NCBI GenBank assembly: GCA_937864035.1
Contig: CALMIO010000009.1
Span: 121,742 to 185,741 of the forward strand
Reading direction: 5' to 3'
Length of the DNA: 64,000 bases
Source: an uncultured Pseudomonadota bacterium
GTDB lineage: Bacteria > Bdellovibrionota_C > UBA2361 > CALMIO01
A program made the translations under genes and the position numbers. A model generated the notes under the pieces. That model searched no databases. It saw only the letters and a list, made by a program, of their open reading frames with translations, and was not told the origin of the DNA. Shown piece after piece: positions 34,895 through 45,737 of the stretch (positions are counted from its first letter, which is position 1; the number at the start of each line of letters is the position of its first letter).

Positions 34895-35613
34895 AAAAGT
34901 TTTCTCGATCTTGCCTAGTAGCTCTTCGTGCAAAAGGGTGGTTTTTCATGGAGAGACAAATAGAGGGTTTAAATATGGCAAACATGCCATCGTTTATGTT
35001 GGTTGTAGGGTGCTCTTTTTTTGTTGCCTTGCGGCGCTTTGTTCAATTCACTTGCAAACCGCTTATAAGGCGCTTTATTTGTATCTTTCGCCAAAGCCGC
35101 CGCGTTGAGCCCTCTTGTTTTCCTCTTTTAATTCTCTTTCAAACAACAATCACTGTCCGAACTTTTTTGGGTTCATAACTTTTGTAAGGCTTTATACTCT
35201 TTTTTGCAATCTCTTTGCATTATATGCGATCGGCTTTGACCGCTTTTTACCCATTCTAATCAGCTTTCTAGTAATTTTTCACGGAAAACTAGTATGGCGG
35301 ATATGAACTGTAGAGAGGCTCTCTGCGACTGCGGCGCGCCCCTTTTGTAAGCGAAAATTTGTAAGCTTAAAGGGGTGCATGCTTGTAGAATTCTCTTTTA
35401 GTCTTTTGTGTTCTAGAATCTTTTTAATTCTAATATAATAATATGAGGAAAAAGAAAAACCTCCTACCAAAACACTGAGTCATACCCTTCTGACAGCGCG
35501 CAGAACTCATTTTCGCCTTTAGGGGAGATTTGTTTGGCTTTTAGATAGATTTTTCTCAGCATAGAGACCTACCCAACTCTCCTCCCCATGCGTACCCTAA
35601 TAAATACAATGGG
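34895..35613. other. 719-bp gap with hairpins, no supported gene
   Basis: No ORF here has a convincing start or family. Several hairpins are visible: ATGGC/GCCAT near 34976-34991, GGCG/CGCC around 35070-35094, and a 10-bp stem GCGCCCCTTT/AAAGGGGTGC (35336-35345 with 35369-35378). The last has an inner TAAGC/GCTTA. TAGAA/TTCTA and GAGG/CCTC pairs occur further on. Density of structure without coding potential makes an unrecognised structured RNA possible. I found no match to RNase P RNA, tmRNA, SRP RNA or 6S RNA signatures. Confidence 0.4.
35336..35378. other. GC-rich hairpin in the 34.9-35.6 kb gap
   Basis: A 10-bp stem GCGCCCCTTT/AAAGGGGTGC (one G-T wobble) encloses an inner TAAGC/GCTTA pair. 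It is not followed by a T-run on the plus strand, so a simple intrinsic terminator is unlikely. Confidence 0.5.
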
Positions 35614-37269
35614 CTAAATAGTTTTTGGCTCAATAATAAGCAAACTATTTTCTCTATATTGTTTTTCGCGCCTTGATTTAGATTTAAAAGTCAAACTCCA
35701 GTTAAGATAAAGTTCTTTATCATTTAAAATTGGCGCAAGATCAAAAACAAATCTTCCCTCTGCTTGCGCTTGCCTGTTCAAGACAAACGATCTTACCAAC
35801 TTTCCTTTTCGTCTCAGAAGAGCAACCAACAAGTGATTGACCTTTCTACTATTGGCATTTTTGATATCAACCATCATTTTGCAAGCGCCAGCTTTAACTT
35901 TCTTAAGCGGTCCCGAGACGTAGTAATCCCGATAAAAGCTAAGAAAACCCTCTGTTCGGAGCTTTTTATGGTAAAAATTAACATGACCGCACGAGGAAGA
36001 GAGGGAAATATTCGGCAGTAACCTCAAGCAATAGTTTTCTTGGTTAGCTAAAGAAACACCTATAACATTTTTTAGAATCGCTAAATTCTTGTTGCCGTCA
36101 GAAGTAGCGGTCAAAGTGAAAACGTCTCCGCTACGATTTGCGTCAAACAATTTCTTCACGGAACCGGCGAGTGGAGAAATAAAGCAATTAATATGCTCAA
36201 TCTCGCCGCTCGGAGATATTCTGACAATTGATTGCTCAGCGCTTCCGCTTTGTCGGGAATAAGACTGCCCCGAGGAAACCTCTCCTAACACTGAGCCATT
36301 TTGATAAGCATAAAAAGATCCATCAGTTTTATATCGAACAAAGAAAGATGGAACCTTAACTTTTCGCAAAGCAACATCCTGATTATTAAAGAGAATTGAA
36401 GACGCGTTTTGCTCAATCAGATAATAATCTAAATGCGAAGGTTCAGCGAATTTTTCTGGCGAGAAAAATGAAAATAAGCCGAAAAAATTACTCCCAAAAG
36501 AAAAAGTAGGTGCTTGCAATCTGTAATTACCATGACGATAGCGGCGTGGAAGGCTAAGAGAACTAAGCGCGACTCTCTTATCGATAGCGCCTGTAGCAGA
36601 AGAAATAAAGAGTATCTCTTGCTCTGTGGTTCTAGAGTTAGAGTTTTTAAGGTAAACTAAATCACCACTAGCGGAAAACTCGATCATAATGTTGCCGTAA
36701 ATCCCAAGATTTTCTGGGAGTTGCTGAGCGTTAACGCTGGAAAAATCTCCCTTAACGAAGGTAACGTAATCAACATTATTATTACTTCTGGTAAATATTG
36801 CTACATCGTCGCCATCTTTCCTTAACGCTCCATTCACGAAAGCGCCTTTATCGTTTGGCAAAGCGATGCTTCTTTCAGCTTGATTGACAGGATTGATGGC
36901 AACCAATGAATCGGGAACCTCCGAACTAGCTGAAGATAAAGCAATTACCACTTCACCGCTGACGTTAAAACCCAATAAATTAACCTTTTGTCCGGAATAA
37001 CCCTTTTCATTTAGCAAAGCGCCATTATTACTGATAATTTTAAGAATATTTAGGAATCGCGGAAGCAGATCCTTTTTGCGTTATGGCGACAACTGTACCG
37101 TCCGGGTTAATATTTCCAGCCACAAATTCATTGCTATACTGGCTAATGATTTGATATTCAAAGGGTCCAAGTGAGTCAGCAAAAAGATTTGGACAAAAAT
37201 TGCTAAAATCACCAAATCAAAGAGAGTCAAAAACAAGAATTTCCTAGCCAAAGCGTTCATATAGAGCAT
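35614..37269 (-). pseudogene. Frame-disrupted gene for a secreted, beta-propeller-like protein
   Basis: The frame from the ATG at 37269 encodes a signal-like N-terminus (MNALARKFLFLTLF and a hydrophobic stretch) but stops at TAA 37081-37083. A second frame (open from 37216 to a TAA at 37040-37042) reads like the missing part of the protein, with FVAGNINPDGTVVAITQKGS. From about 37070 the first frame resumes with KIISNNGALLNEKGYSGQKV and stays open to 35614 for more than 460 codons of beta-strand-rich repeats (NVSGEVVIALSSASSE, RKDGDDVAIFTR). Two compensating shifts, between about 37217-37150 and 37083-37040, are needed for one product. This is either decay or sequence error. A microsatellite lies just upstream. 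Confidence 0.6.
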
Positions 37270-37290
37270 AAAAATATAAATAAAAAAAAT

Positions 37291-37331
37291 AGGTAGGTAG
37301 GTAGGTAGGTAGGTAGGTAGGTAGGTAGGTA
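37291..37331. repeat. Tetranucleotide microsatellite (AGGT)10
   Basis: Ten perfect tandem AGGT units plus one A. It lies 16 bp after the ndvB stop and 21 bp upstream of the ATG at 37269 of the frame-disrupted secreted protein gene, so it occupies that gene's promoter/leader. Slipped-strand changes in unit number would alter spacing there by 4 bp per step. Confidence 0.95.
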
Positions 37332-37347
37332 AATTGTAAGTCTTAAA

Positions 37348-40300
37348 CTAAAGAGTGTCAATAGTAACTTTATCCCCTAAAACAGTGATTTTCCATGAGC
37401 CGCGATCTGCCAGCCTAAGCTCTGCTCTATAACCATTCCAACTAGCCGGCAAAGAAGGATTAACCACTAACTTTCCATTTTCAAAATTAATTCCCAATAT
37501 GCCGCTCAAAGCAACCTGTAAAAACCAACCTGCCGACCCGGTATACCAACTCCAACCACCCCGCCCCAAATGCTGAGGATGTGAATACACGTCGCCACAT
37601 AAAACATAAGGCTCAGTCTGATACCTCTTAATCCACTCTAGATCCCTCCCTTTGGCAATCGGATTTAACGCCGCAAAAAGCTCGTAAGCCTTATCAACCT
37701 CCCCCAACCGAAGTAGAGCTAAAATCAACCAACACGCCGCATGAGTGTACTGAGCGCCATTTTCCCTAATGCCCGGAATATAACTTCCTATAAAACCGGG
37801 ATAAGGTCGTGCTTTCACGAATGGCGGGTCAAGCAATTTCACAATCCGCGCCTCCCTATCAAACAATATCTGATAAGCGCTCAAGACAGCTTTTCGAGCT
37901 CTTTCCGGATCGCCAACGCCGGAGAGCAAACTCCAACTTTGCGAGAGCGAATCTATCCGGCACTCCTCGTTTGCCGCCGATCCAAGCGGCGAACCATCAT
38001 CAAAAAAGGCCCTTAAATACCAATCGCCGTCCCAAGCGTTCTTTTCAAGAGCATCCTTGAGGGAAGTTAAAACATTCTGCCACCTTTGACGCCTCTCTGG
38101 TTCGCGCGCGATCGGAATCAGATCTTTTAAAATTCCAGCTAGAAAAAAACCGAGCCAAACGCTTTCGCCACGTCCAGCTTCTCCAACACGATTCATGCCA
38201 TCGTTCCAATCGCCACAACCAATCAAAGGCAAACCACGTTCGCCAAAATTAAAAGCCCTTTCAATCGCCAAAGCCAAATGCTGATAGATTGCCTCCTCCT
38301 TGCCAGAACGTTCAACGTTAACAAAAGCTTCGTGCTGATCGTCGCGCAAAAGATCTCCTTTCAAATAACCAGCGGTCTCATTTAAAATATCCAAATCACC
38401 AGTCGCGCGAATATACCTAAAAACCGCGTAAGGCAACCACAAAAAGTCATCCGATATTCTCGTTCTTACCCCCCGACCGCTTGGCGGATGCCACCAATGC
38501 TGAACGTCGCCTTCTTCAAATTGCCTGCTGGCGTGAAGCAAGATCTGTTTTTTTAAAATCTTCGGATCAAAAAGAAGCAACCCGATCGCGTCTTGCAGTT
38601 GATCCCTAAAGCCAATTGCGCCGCCGCTCTGATAAAAACCACTTCTGCCATATAGGCGGCAAGACAAAATCTGATGCGCAAGCCAACCGTTAACCAGAGA
38701 ATTAAAATCGCGATCCGGAGTTTCTACTTTAATCGCCGACAGAAGTTCGCCTCGAGTCTTCTGAAAATTAACGACAGGCATCCGTATCTGTTTGAAGGCA
38801 CCTTTCAATTTTTCTGCTTTAGCAAACACACTTTCCAAAGTATCAGCAGAATAAATTACAAAAGAGAGACGCTCTGATGCGCCAGCCTTCAGCGCTAAAC
38901 TTAATCCTACAGCCGCGAAATTAGAGATATTTTCAGAATCAGAAAACGGATGCAAATCTTTACTGAGCAACAATGCCGGTCTAGATCTAACACCATCGCG
39001 CCCATAAAACTTACTTCGACAAAGGGTGCCGTACATAAGCTGTCGATCCGCCCAAACACCTAAAAAAGAACCATTCTTATCGTTAGTATATAAATTTTTA
39101 AAATAAAGAAGATTACTTTTTGAGAGCAAGGCGCCAATTACTAGCTGATTAATTTGATGATTATCAACCCCCAAAATGCTTTCCAGAGCAAAGAACAAAT
39201 CAACTTCTTGACGGCTAGCAGTTAAATTATTAATTTCCAAAGAATAAAACTTATATCCGCCCTCGCCTAATTCAACTGATAGTTTCGAACGAAACTTATC
39301 AGGATTTTCGCAGATAAAACTCGAACCGCAAAAACCATGTCTCACCTGATACCTCCCTTTGCCAGCAGGTTTTGGAGTGGCGCTCCAAATATCATTATTA
39401 CTCTTTAAGTAAAAAACTTCTGACGGCAAATCTAATAATGGATCATTCGACCAAGGAGTTAAACGCCCCTCTCTTGAGTTTATTCCCCAAGTAAAACCAC
39501 CACCGCTTTCAGTCACTAAAAAACCAAACTCTGGCTCAGCAACCACATTTGACCAAGGCAAAGGGGTAAAAGTTGTTTTCTCTGCCATATTGATCAGCTC
39601 AATTTGAAAATCTTCGCCAGCAAAACCGGAACTCGCGATTTCAGCCGGAGGTGGTAGACGTTGATCATTGAATAAATCACGGTTAAGAGCAGACTCTTCC
39701 AGCTTCTCTTTCTCTTCCGATGATAAAATCAACTTATTTAGTTGATCTTCAAACTCACCATTAACGCCGCTAAAGGTTAAACGCGCGGTAGAAGATAATA
39801 AAATTTTCTCTTCTTCAGATATCTGCTGGGAGCTCCTGAGATAAATGCCACCAGGCTTTTCAACCAACGAACCAGACATACTAGAGCGTATTGTAAAAGC
39901 GGCTTCCTCGTTCAGATTCTGCAGATAACTCACCCCATATTCATTTAAAATTACCAGATCAAATCGCACACCTCGCGATCGCAGATAAAAATGAGCCGCT
40001 AGCAGTTTCGACAACAGCTTGATGTCGGTGGGGGAATTTATGCGGAGCAAAATAATCGGATAATCGCCGGAAACTCCAAAGCGCCAAAAGGCGTTTTGCG
40101 CCAAGGTATTCTGAGAGATTAATTCTTTTTCGACAGCTCCAAGGGTTCTTTTAAAAAGTATAAAATTTGCAAGCCGTTGAAACAAAAACGCATCCACATG
40201 ATTAACTCCTCCGGTTTTTAGCTCAATACTGGCTTGGCTCCAAGCTAGCTCAAACGCTCTATTCAATTGATGCAAACTTTTATACTTTTGGCAAAGCGCC

Positions 40301-43300
40301 CGCGCCTCATCAAGATCTTGAGCAATACCGGTAATAAAATAAATCTTTTCGCTTTGTCCGGCTTCAAGCTCCAATTTAACCCTTAAAGAAGCGCACGGCT
40401 CCAAAACAGCCCCCTGTGAGCCGGTTAAATTAAGATCAAAATTTAAAGCTCTCGGGAACTGATATCCCGACTCACGTCCGATAAACGAAAAACGAGAAGA
40501 ATCAAACTGCACTGGCTCCCAAACAACCTTGCTTACAACAGTATGAAACAAAATTAACTCTTTTTCCTCTGAAGATTTCGGTTTCTTAACAACAAACAAA
40601 GCGTCAAGCTCAGGGTCAAAAAAAGTTTGAATAAACAGCTTCTGAAAAGCGGGATGAGCGGCAAAAGCCTTTGCTGAGGTTAACGCCGGTTCAAAATAAC
40701 TAGTAATGTCCAAAATCCTCTGTTTTTCCGATAAATTAGCAATTTGAATTCGCCTAATTTCAAGATCGTCTTCGGGCGCTACAATTAACTCTAAATGAGA
40801 GAGAATTTCGTGATCGCGCCTTTTAATCTCCGCCTTATCTGCTGAAAAAAAGACGGTGTATTGATCGGGTTTTTTAAGATTTGGTTGATAACCTATCGAC
40901 CAAATCTCGCGCGCCTTTAGATCACGCAGGTAAAAATGCTGACCAAGCTGATTGAACTCCGGATCACTATGCCACCAATTTATCAAAATTTCTTCTCCGT
41001 GTTTGGAATAACCACTACCAGCGTTATCAATCATCACCGAATAATTGCCATTTGATAAAATGTGAGTGATTGGAGTTTTTGTATGTGGCGTATCTATAAT
41101 TCTCTGTTTATCTTCGTCAATCTCAGAAGTTTCTAAACGCTCCAATTTTCCATCCGCGCCAAACGGAGAAATAATCGAAACCCTGTCAGGAAATTTTTCT
41201 TGGAGCAGTAGTTCTACTGCACGAATAGTTTTGTCCGCGTGAAAACGTCGACAAAAGACCTTGTCATGAAAAAAATTAGCCAAAGAAGCCAAAATCATCC
41301 CTTGATGGTGCGCTAAATAACTTTTGACAGGATGAAATTTTTCGTCGCTTGCTAAACGCTCGGGAGTAAAATCAATTGCCTCTATAAAACCGTAACGGGC
41401 GCGAGCTTGATATTTCTCCTCAAGAACTTTTAAATTCTCAAGCGTTTCTTGAGGTGCGATCGCGAGCGCCAAAAATGAAGAGTAGGACGACACAACTAAA
41501 TCTTCATCAAGACCACGTTTTAAACCTATGGTCGGCACTCCAAAAGCCTTGTATTGGTAACTCTTCTCAAAATCGACTCCAGCGTAACCTGATTCTGAAA
41601 TTCCCCAAGGAATTCCAACCAAACGAGCATAAGCTATCTGAGAGCGCACAGCTGTTTTATGGCTTTCAGAAAGCAACGTGCCAACATAATCATAAGTCCA
41701 AAGAAGCGGCATTAAATATTCAAACATCGTACCCGCCCAAGAAATAAGACAGGTTCCTTCAGAAGTGTTAACCAAAGGTCGACCTAAGGCGAACCAATGC
41801 TTGGTGGGAACCTGTCCAAGGGCAATCGCAATCAAACTGGCGATCCTCGCTTCGCTCGCCAAAAGATCATAATAACTCTGATCATTTCTGGCGCTATCAA
41901 CATCATAACCTATTCTAAAAATATTCCTTTCGTGGTCATACAAATAAGCAAAATCCATCTGATCGACTAATCTTTCGCAAGTAACCGCAATTTCTCTCGC
42001 CTTAATCGATAAGATCGATTTTTTGGGATTATCTAAGTGATCTACTTGTTGGAGCCGCTCCTCAATCATAAATTCATCCGCCAACTGCAGACAGGCGCTT
42101 TTGACGGAGATTAAAGCGGCCGCCAAGTTAGCGCTATCAACCGTTGACACATAACGAGGAGACAAAGGTCTTGGATCAATAGTGCCATACCAATTAAAAA
42201 AATGACCGTGAAATTTCTCGAGCCGCTTCAAAGTATTGATAATCAGATGCAACTTTTCAATCGCCTCCGCTTTGGAAATAAAACCAAAGTCGCTCGCCGC
42301 TAAAACCGCCATTAGTGATAGTCCTATGTTAGAAGCAGAAGTTCGCTCAGCGATGCGCTCGTCCGGAAAAAACTGAATATTGTCTGGAATTAAATAATGA
42401 CGGTGGGTCGTTAAATTTTCCTCAAAGAAAGACCAAGTTTCGCGAGCTATCTGCAAAAGATAATCTTTTTGCTCCCGAGTTAAAACACCGTCCGGTTTGA
42501 ACTCTGTTTTTTGGTTTAACGAATAAGCCGCCAGCGGAGAGAGAAACCAAATTATCAATGCCGGAGCTAAAGCCAAAACCTGTTTTCCTACCAAGAAAAT
42601 CAGGACAAATAGAGCGATTGCCGTCATCAGCAATCCTCCCCTCAAGGCCTTAGTTACCACCTTAAGGCTAGATCCTAATTTCATTTCAGTAGTCAGCGCA
42701 GTTTCCCACTCAAGCAAATTGCGTTTGCTAACAAACAATCTATACAAGGTGGTAATTATTGCCGAGAGCGCATTAAAAGCGGCAAAAGGTAAAAAGCAAA
42801 AATTTACAACCGCTTGAAAAATAGTTGTTTTAAAAGATTTCAATAACGCCCGCAAATGCTCCCGATAAAGAACATTTTTAGGGGGCATTGAAAAAACCTG
42901 CAGAAAATGAGTGCTCAACGGAAAAGCAAACACAAAAAGAGCTATTAAAATCCAAGCCAACGAAAAAATTCCACCGACACACCAAAATGTCACCATCCAA
43001 AAAAACAACAAAGGTGGCACTAAACTGCGGCGCAAATTATCTGCGATCTTAAGCAAAGACAATCCTGAAAAAGGATTTTTTATCTTCGCGCCGCCGGTCG
43101 TTGGCACTCGCCGCCCAAGCCAAGGCAACAACTGCCAATCGCCCCTAATCCAACGGTGCTCGCGACGAGCCTGAACCTGATAACGCGAAGGGAAATCGTC
43201 GTAAATAACAACGTCACTAACAAGACCGCTACGAGCATAACAACCCTCAAAAAGGTCATGACTGAGCACTGCATTTTCGGGAACTTTACCCTTTAAACTT

Positions 43301-45585
43301 TGGTGAAAAGCGGCAACGTCTAAAATCCCCTTGCCAAAAGATGAACCTTCGCCAAACAGATCCTGATAAACTTCTGAAACAATATGGGTATACGGATCTA
43401 AACCGGAGTAACAGCTAAAAAGCTTGGCAAATTTGGTGGCATTAGCGCTGAGAAGATCAAATTCAACTCGTGGATTTAAATAACCGTAACCAGCCGTCAC
43501 TCGATTAGCGAGCGGATCATACTCAGGGCGATTTAAAGGGTGAGCTAGCGCGCCGGCAAGCTTGCGCAAAGTTCCTCGCGGCAGCTGTGAATCAGTGTCT
43601 AAAGTAAGAACAAAAACATACTCCTTAAGCTTGCGACGTTCGCTTTCAGAAATGACAAAACTGTCGGGACCATCGCCGGTGATCAGATTTAAAAGTTCTT
43701 CAAGCTTTCCCCGTTTTCTCTCACGCGCGATAAACTTCCCTTCCTTTGGATTATACTCTCTTTTTCTAGTCAAAAAATAAAAATTATCAGACGCTTGGCG
43801 AGCTTTCAGTTCTTTTAATAAAAACTCTGTGTACTCGATTAACTCGGCGTCACCCTCGCGCTCAGCCGCCTTATGATCTTGAGGATCTAAGAGCAAAGCA
43901 AACCCAGCGTTAATTTCAACATTTCCTAAATAGCGAACCTCCAAATCTTCAAAGATCTTTTTAATTTGCTCTTTGTTGACAAGCATCCCGTGAACAACCA
44001 CCAAAGTTTTATACTCAGAGGTAATGCCTTGAGCAAATTCTAGTTTTGGCAAGCTTTTGGCAGGAACAATTTTAGTCGCTATCCACTGCACCAGATGAGT
44101 GGCAATTTGCGAAAGCGGCAAAACCCCAAGTAAACTGACCACAATAGCCAATTGCCAATTAGTCGTTAAACGATAAGTATGAGCCAATAAAACCAACCAA
44201 AAAAGCAAACTAAAAAAGATGAGAGAGCCAAAATAAATGGCGAAAACATTCTTTTTAAAAAAACTCCAAATTCTAATCTTTAAAGAAGAATCTAGACCTA
44301 AAGCCTTAAGTAATTGCTCATAGCCATCTCCAATCAGATAATACCCAATATGCTCTCTTTTCTTCTGCCGAACAGAACGGTCACTTTCTAAGCTTTGAAA
44401 ACTTTCAGCCTGAGCGGCGCGAGCCAAATTTAAAACCTCTAGCGCTACCGCTTCTTCCGTTTTACCAGAAAGCCTAGAAAGGCTCTCAACCACCTTGCGG
44501 CATTGATCGCGAGTATAAAAATCAGATTTTAAATAAAAATCTTCGAGATCGCCTGAAAAAACCCGATCAATGCTCGAATGCGACTCGACCCAGGCTTTCC
44601 AATCCACCAGTGAGCTCGAACGTAAACTTTGAATAGCATTGCCAATAATCAACTGCTCTCTAGCAAGACGAGATTGCTCTTCGCGCGGCAGATCAATTAA
44701 CGCAACCCGACGCTCCCGCAAATTCTCTTCGAACCATTGCAAAGCTAAACCGGTCAACCTGCCTCCTTCTCGCAAACGGTTCAGTAAATAATTATTGTTT
44801 TCTAAAAACTCCTCTTCATACTCTTCAAAATTTCTGATAAAACTACTAAGGATCTTGGTCGCCGAATTGGCGCTCTCCTTATCTGAAAATATCTTTTCTA
44901 GTACGCCCACAACCACTTTCCGCTTTTCGTTACGCTCCGCCATCGAGCTAACAAGCCCAGAAAGAGTCGCCACTAAAGCCAGCTTTAACATGATTGGAAC
45001 CGACCAAAGCTCACCAAGCTTTAACTTAATCGCCGATTGATAACCATCTATAAAACTACTAAGCAACTCCTTATCAATAACCGCTTCGGTTAAACTAAGA
45101 AATTTTAAAGACAACTCGTAACTGCGCGGCAAACCAGACAAAGAGCCTTTGACCAACTTTGGAAGTGAACGCTCATAACCCTTTGGAAAATGACGTTTAA
45201 TGTCATTAATTTGAGATTGAACAACGTGATAATTATCAAGTAGCCAATTTGCGCCTGGAGGAAGATATTCAGATCGCAAGCTAGCTTGCCTAAACTTTTG
45301 ATAAACCTCCTCAACAATCAGAGCGTTCTCTTTAAACTCATCAATCAAACGCCTGCCCCGAGCCCGAACATCACAATCAAAATGAAAACTAGCCAAATCC
45401 TCTCCAAACGATTTTAAGTCAGCTAAAGTCTGGGCCGAACGACGCTCAGCTGATAAATCAACTTTTCCCGCCGCTTGCAAAACTACCTCAGGCTCGCTTG
45501 GTCTCGCCTGTTTCCGCTTTAAATAAATGATAAAACGGAGCTTTCTTGCGGCAACACGATATTTAAAACGAATTTTAGCAAGCAT
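37348..45585 (-). CDS. ndvB: Cyclic beta-glucan synthase (NdvB/Cgs family)
   Basis: A giant inner-membrane enzyme of 2745 residues that makes and cyclises beta-1,2-linked (or similar) periplasmic glucans from UDP-glucose. Order: N-terminal helical region (about 1-420), then membrane helices and a GT84 glycosyltransferase core with DTDSQLPRG near residue 660 and RREHRWIRGDWQLLPW near 813. Another membrane cluster spans about 860-1070, followed by a glycoamylase-like domain, beta-sandwich domains and a C-terminal GH94 phosphorylase domain with GCGDWNDGMNRVGEAG near 2460. The layout matches Brucella/Rhizobium Cgs (about 2850 residues). Such glucans matter for osmotic adaptation and host interaction. 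No separate glucan exporter is adjacent; the MsbA-like exporter at 31.5 kb is a candidate. Confidence 0.93.
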   Translation of the reverse strand: MLAKIRFKYRVAARKLRFIIYLKRKQARPSEPEVVLQAAGKVDLSAERRSAQTLADLKSFGEDLASFHFDCDVRARGRRLIDEFKENALIVEEVYQKFRQASLRSEYLPPGANWLLDNYHVVQSQINDIKRHFPKGYERSLPKLVKGSLSGLPRSYELSLKFLSLTEAVIDKELLSSFIDGYQSAIKLKLGELWSVPIMLKLALVATLSGLVSSMAERNEKRKVVVGVLEKIFSDKESANSATKILSSFIRNFEEYEEEFLENNNYLLNRLREGGRLTGLALQWFEENLRERRVALIDLPREEQSRLAREQLIIGNAIQSLRSSSLVDWKAWVESHSSIDRVFSGDLEDFYLKSDFYTRDQCRKVVESLSRLSGKTEEAVALEVLNLARAAQAESFQSLESDRSVRQKKREHIGYYLIGDGYEQLLKALGLDSSLKIRIWSFFKKNVFAIYFGSLIFFSLLFWLVLLAHTYRLTTNWQLAIVVSLLGVLPLSQIATHLVQWIATKIVPAKSLPKLEFAQGITSEYKTLVVVHGMLVNKEQIKKIFEDLEVRYLGNVEINAGFALLLDPQDHKAAEREGDAELIEYTEFLLKELKARQASDNFYFLTRKREYNPKEGKFIARERKRGKLEELLNLITGDGPDSFVISESERRKLKEYVFVLTLDTDSQLPRGTLRKLAGALAHPLNRPEYDPLANRVTAGYGYLNPRVEFDLLSANATKFAKLFSCYSGLDPYTHIVSEVYQDLFGEGSSFGKGILDVAAFHQSLKGKVPENAVLSHDLFEGCYARSGLVSDVVIYDDFPSRYQVQARREHRWIRGDWQLLPWLGRRVPTTGGAKIKNPFSGLSLLKIADNLRRSLVPPLLFFWMVTFWCVGGIFSLAWILIALFVFAFPLSTHFLQVFSMPPKNVLYREHLRALLKSFKTTIFQAVVNFCFLPFAAFNALSAIITTLYRLFVSKRNLLEWETALTTEMKLGSSLKVVTKALRGGLLMTAIALFVLIFLVGKQVLALAPALIIWFLSPLAAYSLNQKTEFKPDGVLTREQKDYLLQIARETWSFFEENLTTHRHYLIPDNIQFFPDERIAERTSASNIGLSLMAVLAASDFGFISKAEAIEKLHLIINTLKRLEKFHGHFFNWYGTIDPRPLSPRYVSTVDSANLAAALISVKSACLQLADEFMIEERLQQVDHLDNPKKSILSIKAREIAVTCERLVDQMDFAYLYDHERNIFRIGYDVDSARNDQSYYDLLASEARIASLIAIALGQVPTKHWFALGRPLVNTSEGTCLISWAGTMFEYLMPLLWTYDYVGTLLSESHKTAVRSQIAYARLVGIPWGISESGYAGVDFEKSYQYKAFGVPTIGLKRGLDEDLVVSSYSSFLALAIAPQETLENLKVLEEKYQARARYGFIEAIDFTPERLASDEKFHPVKSYLAHHQGMILASLANFFHDKVFCRRFHADKTIRAVELLLQEKFPDRVSIISPFGADGKLERLETSEIDEDKQRIIDTPHTKTPITHILSNGNYSVMIDNAGSGYSKHGEEILINWWHSDPEFNQLGQHFYLRDLKAREIWSIGYQPNLKKPDQYTVFFSADKAEIKRRDHEILSHLELIVAPEDDLEIRRIQIANLSEKQRILDITSYFEPALTSAKAFAAHPAFQKLFIQTFFDPELDALFVVKKPKSSEEKELILFHTVVSKVVWEPVQFDSSRFSFIGRESGYQFPRALNFDLNLTGSQGAVLEPCASLRVKLELEAGQSEKIYFITGIAQDLDEARALCQKYKSLHQLNRAFELAWSQASIELKTGGVNHVDAFLFQRLANFILFKRTLGAVEKELISQNTLAQNAFWRFGVSGDYPIILLRINSPTDIKLLSKLLAAHFYLRSRGVRFDLVILNEYGVSYLQNLNEEAAFTIRSSMSGSLVEKPGGIYLRSSQQISEEEKILLSSTARLTFSGVNGEFEDQLNKLILSSEEKEKLEESALNRDLFNDQRLPPPAEIASSGFAGEDFQIELINMAEKTTFTPLPWSNVVAEPEFGFLVTESGGGFTWGINSREGRLTPWSNDPLLDLPSEVFYLKSNNDIWSATPKPAGKGRYQVRHGFCGSSFICENPDKFRSKLSVELGEGGYKFYSLEINNLTASRQEVDLFFALESILGVDNHQINQLVIGALLSKSNLLYFKNLYTNDKNGSFLGVWADRQLMYGTLCRSKFYGRDGVRSRPALLLSKDLHPFSDSENISNFAAVGLSLALKAGASERLSFVIYSADTLESVFAKAEKLKGAFKQIRMPVVNFQKTRGELLSAIKVETPDRDFNSLVNGWLAHQILSCRLYGRSGFYQSGGAIGFRDQLQDAIGLLLFDPKILKKQILLHASRQFEEGDVQHWWHPPSGRGVRTRISDDFLWLPYAVFRYIRATGDLDILNETAGYLKGDLLRDDQHEAFVNVERSGKEEAIYQHLALAIERAFNFGERGLPLIGCGDWNDGMNRVGEAGRGESVWLGFFLAGILKDLIPIAREPERRQRWQNVLTSLKDALEKNAWDGDWYLRAFFDDGSPLGSAANEECRIDSLSQSWSLLSGVGDPERARKAVLSAYQILFDREARIVKLLDPPFVKARPYPGFIGSYIPGIRENGAQYTHAACWLILALLRLGEVDKAYELFAALNPIAKGRDLEWIKRYQTEPYVLCGDVYSHPQHLGRGGWSWYTGSAGWFLQVALSGILGINFENGKLVVNPSLPASWNGYRAELRLADRGSWKITVLGDKVTIDTL

Positions 45586-45737
45586 AAAAACTCAAGCGCG
45601 AATATTGGCGATAACAAGTAAATTCAATACAGATTACATAGAATTAAATAATTATTTTACGCCGATCACATATCGACACGCCACTACTTGATTAACTACT
45701 TTCATATTTCTTACAAATAATGTTATTAAACTAATCA

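Noticed and set aside
34948..35178. A 76-codon plus-strand ORF in the 34.9-35.6 kb gap
   Set aside because: There is no convincing Shine-Dalgarno, the composition is unlike a protein, and it crosses hairpins; it is more likely chance.
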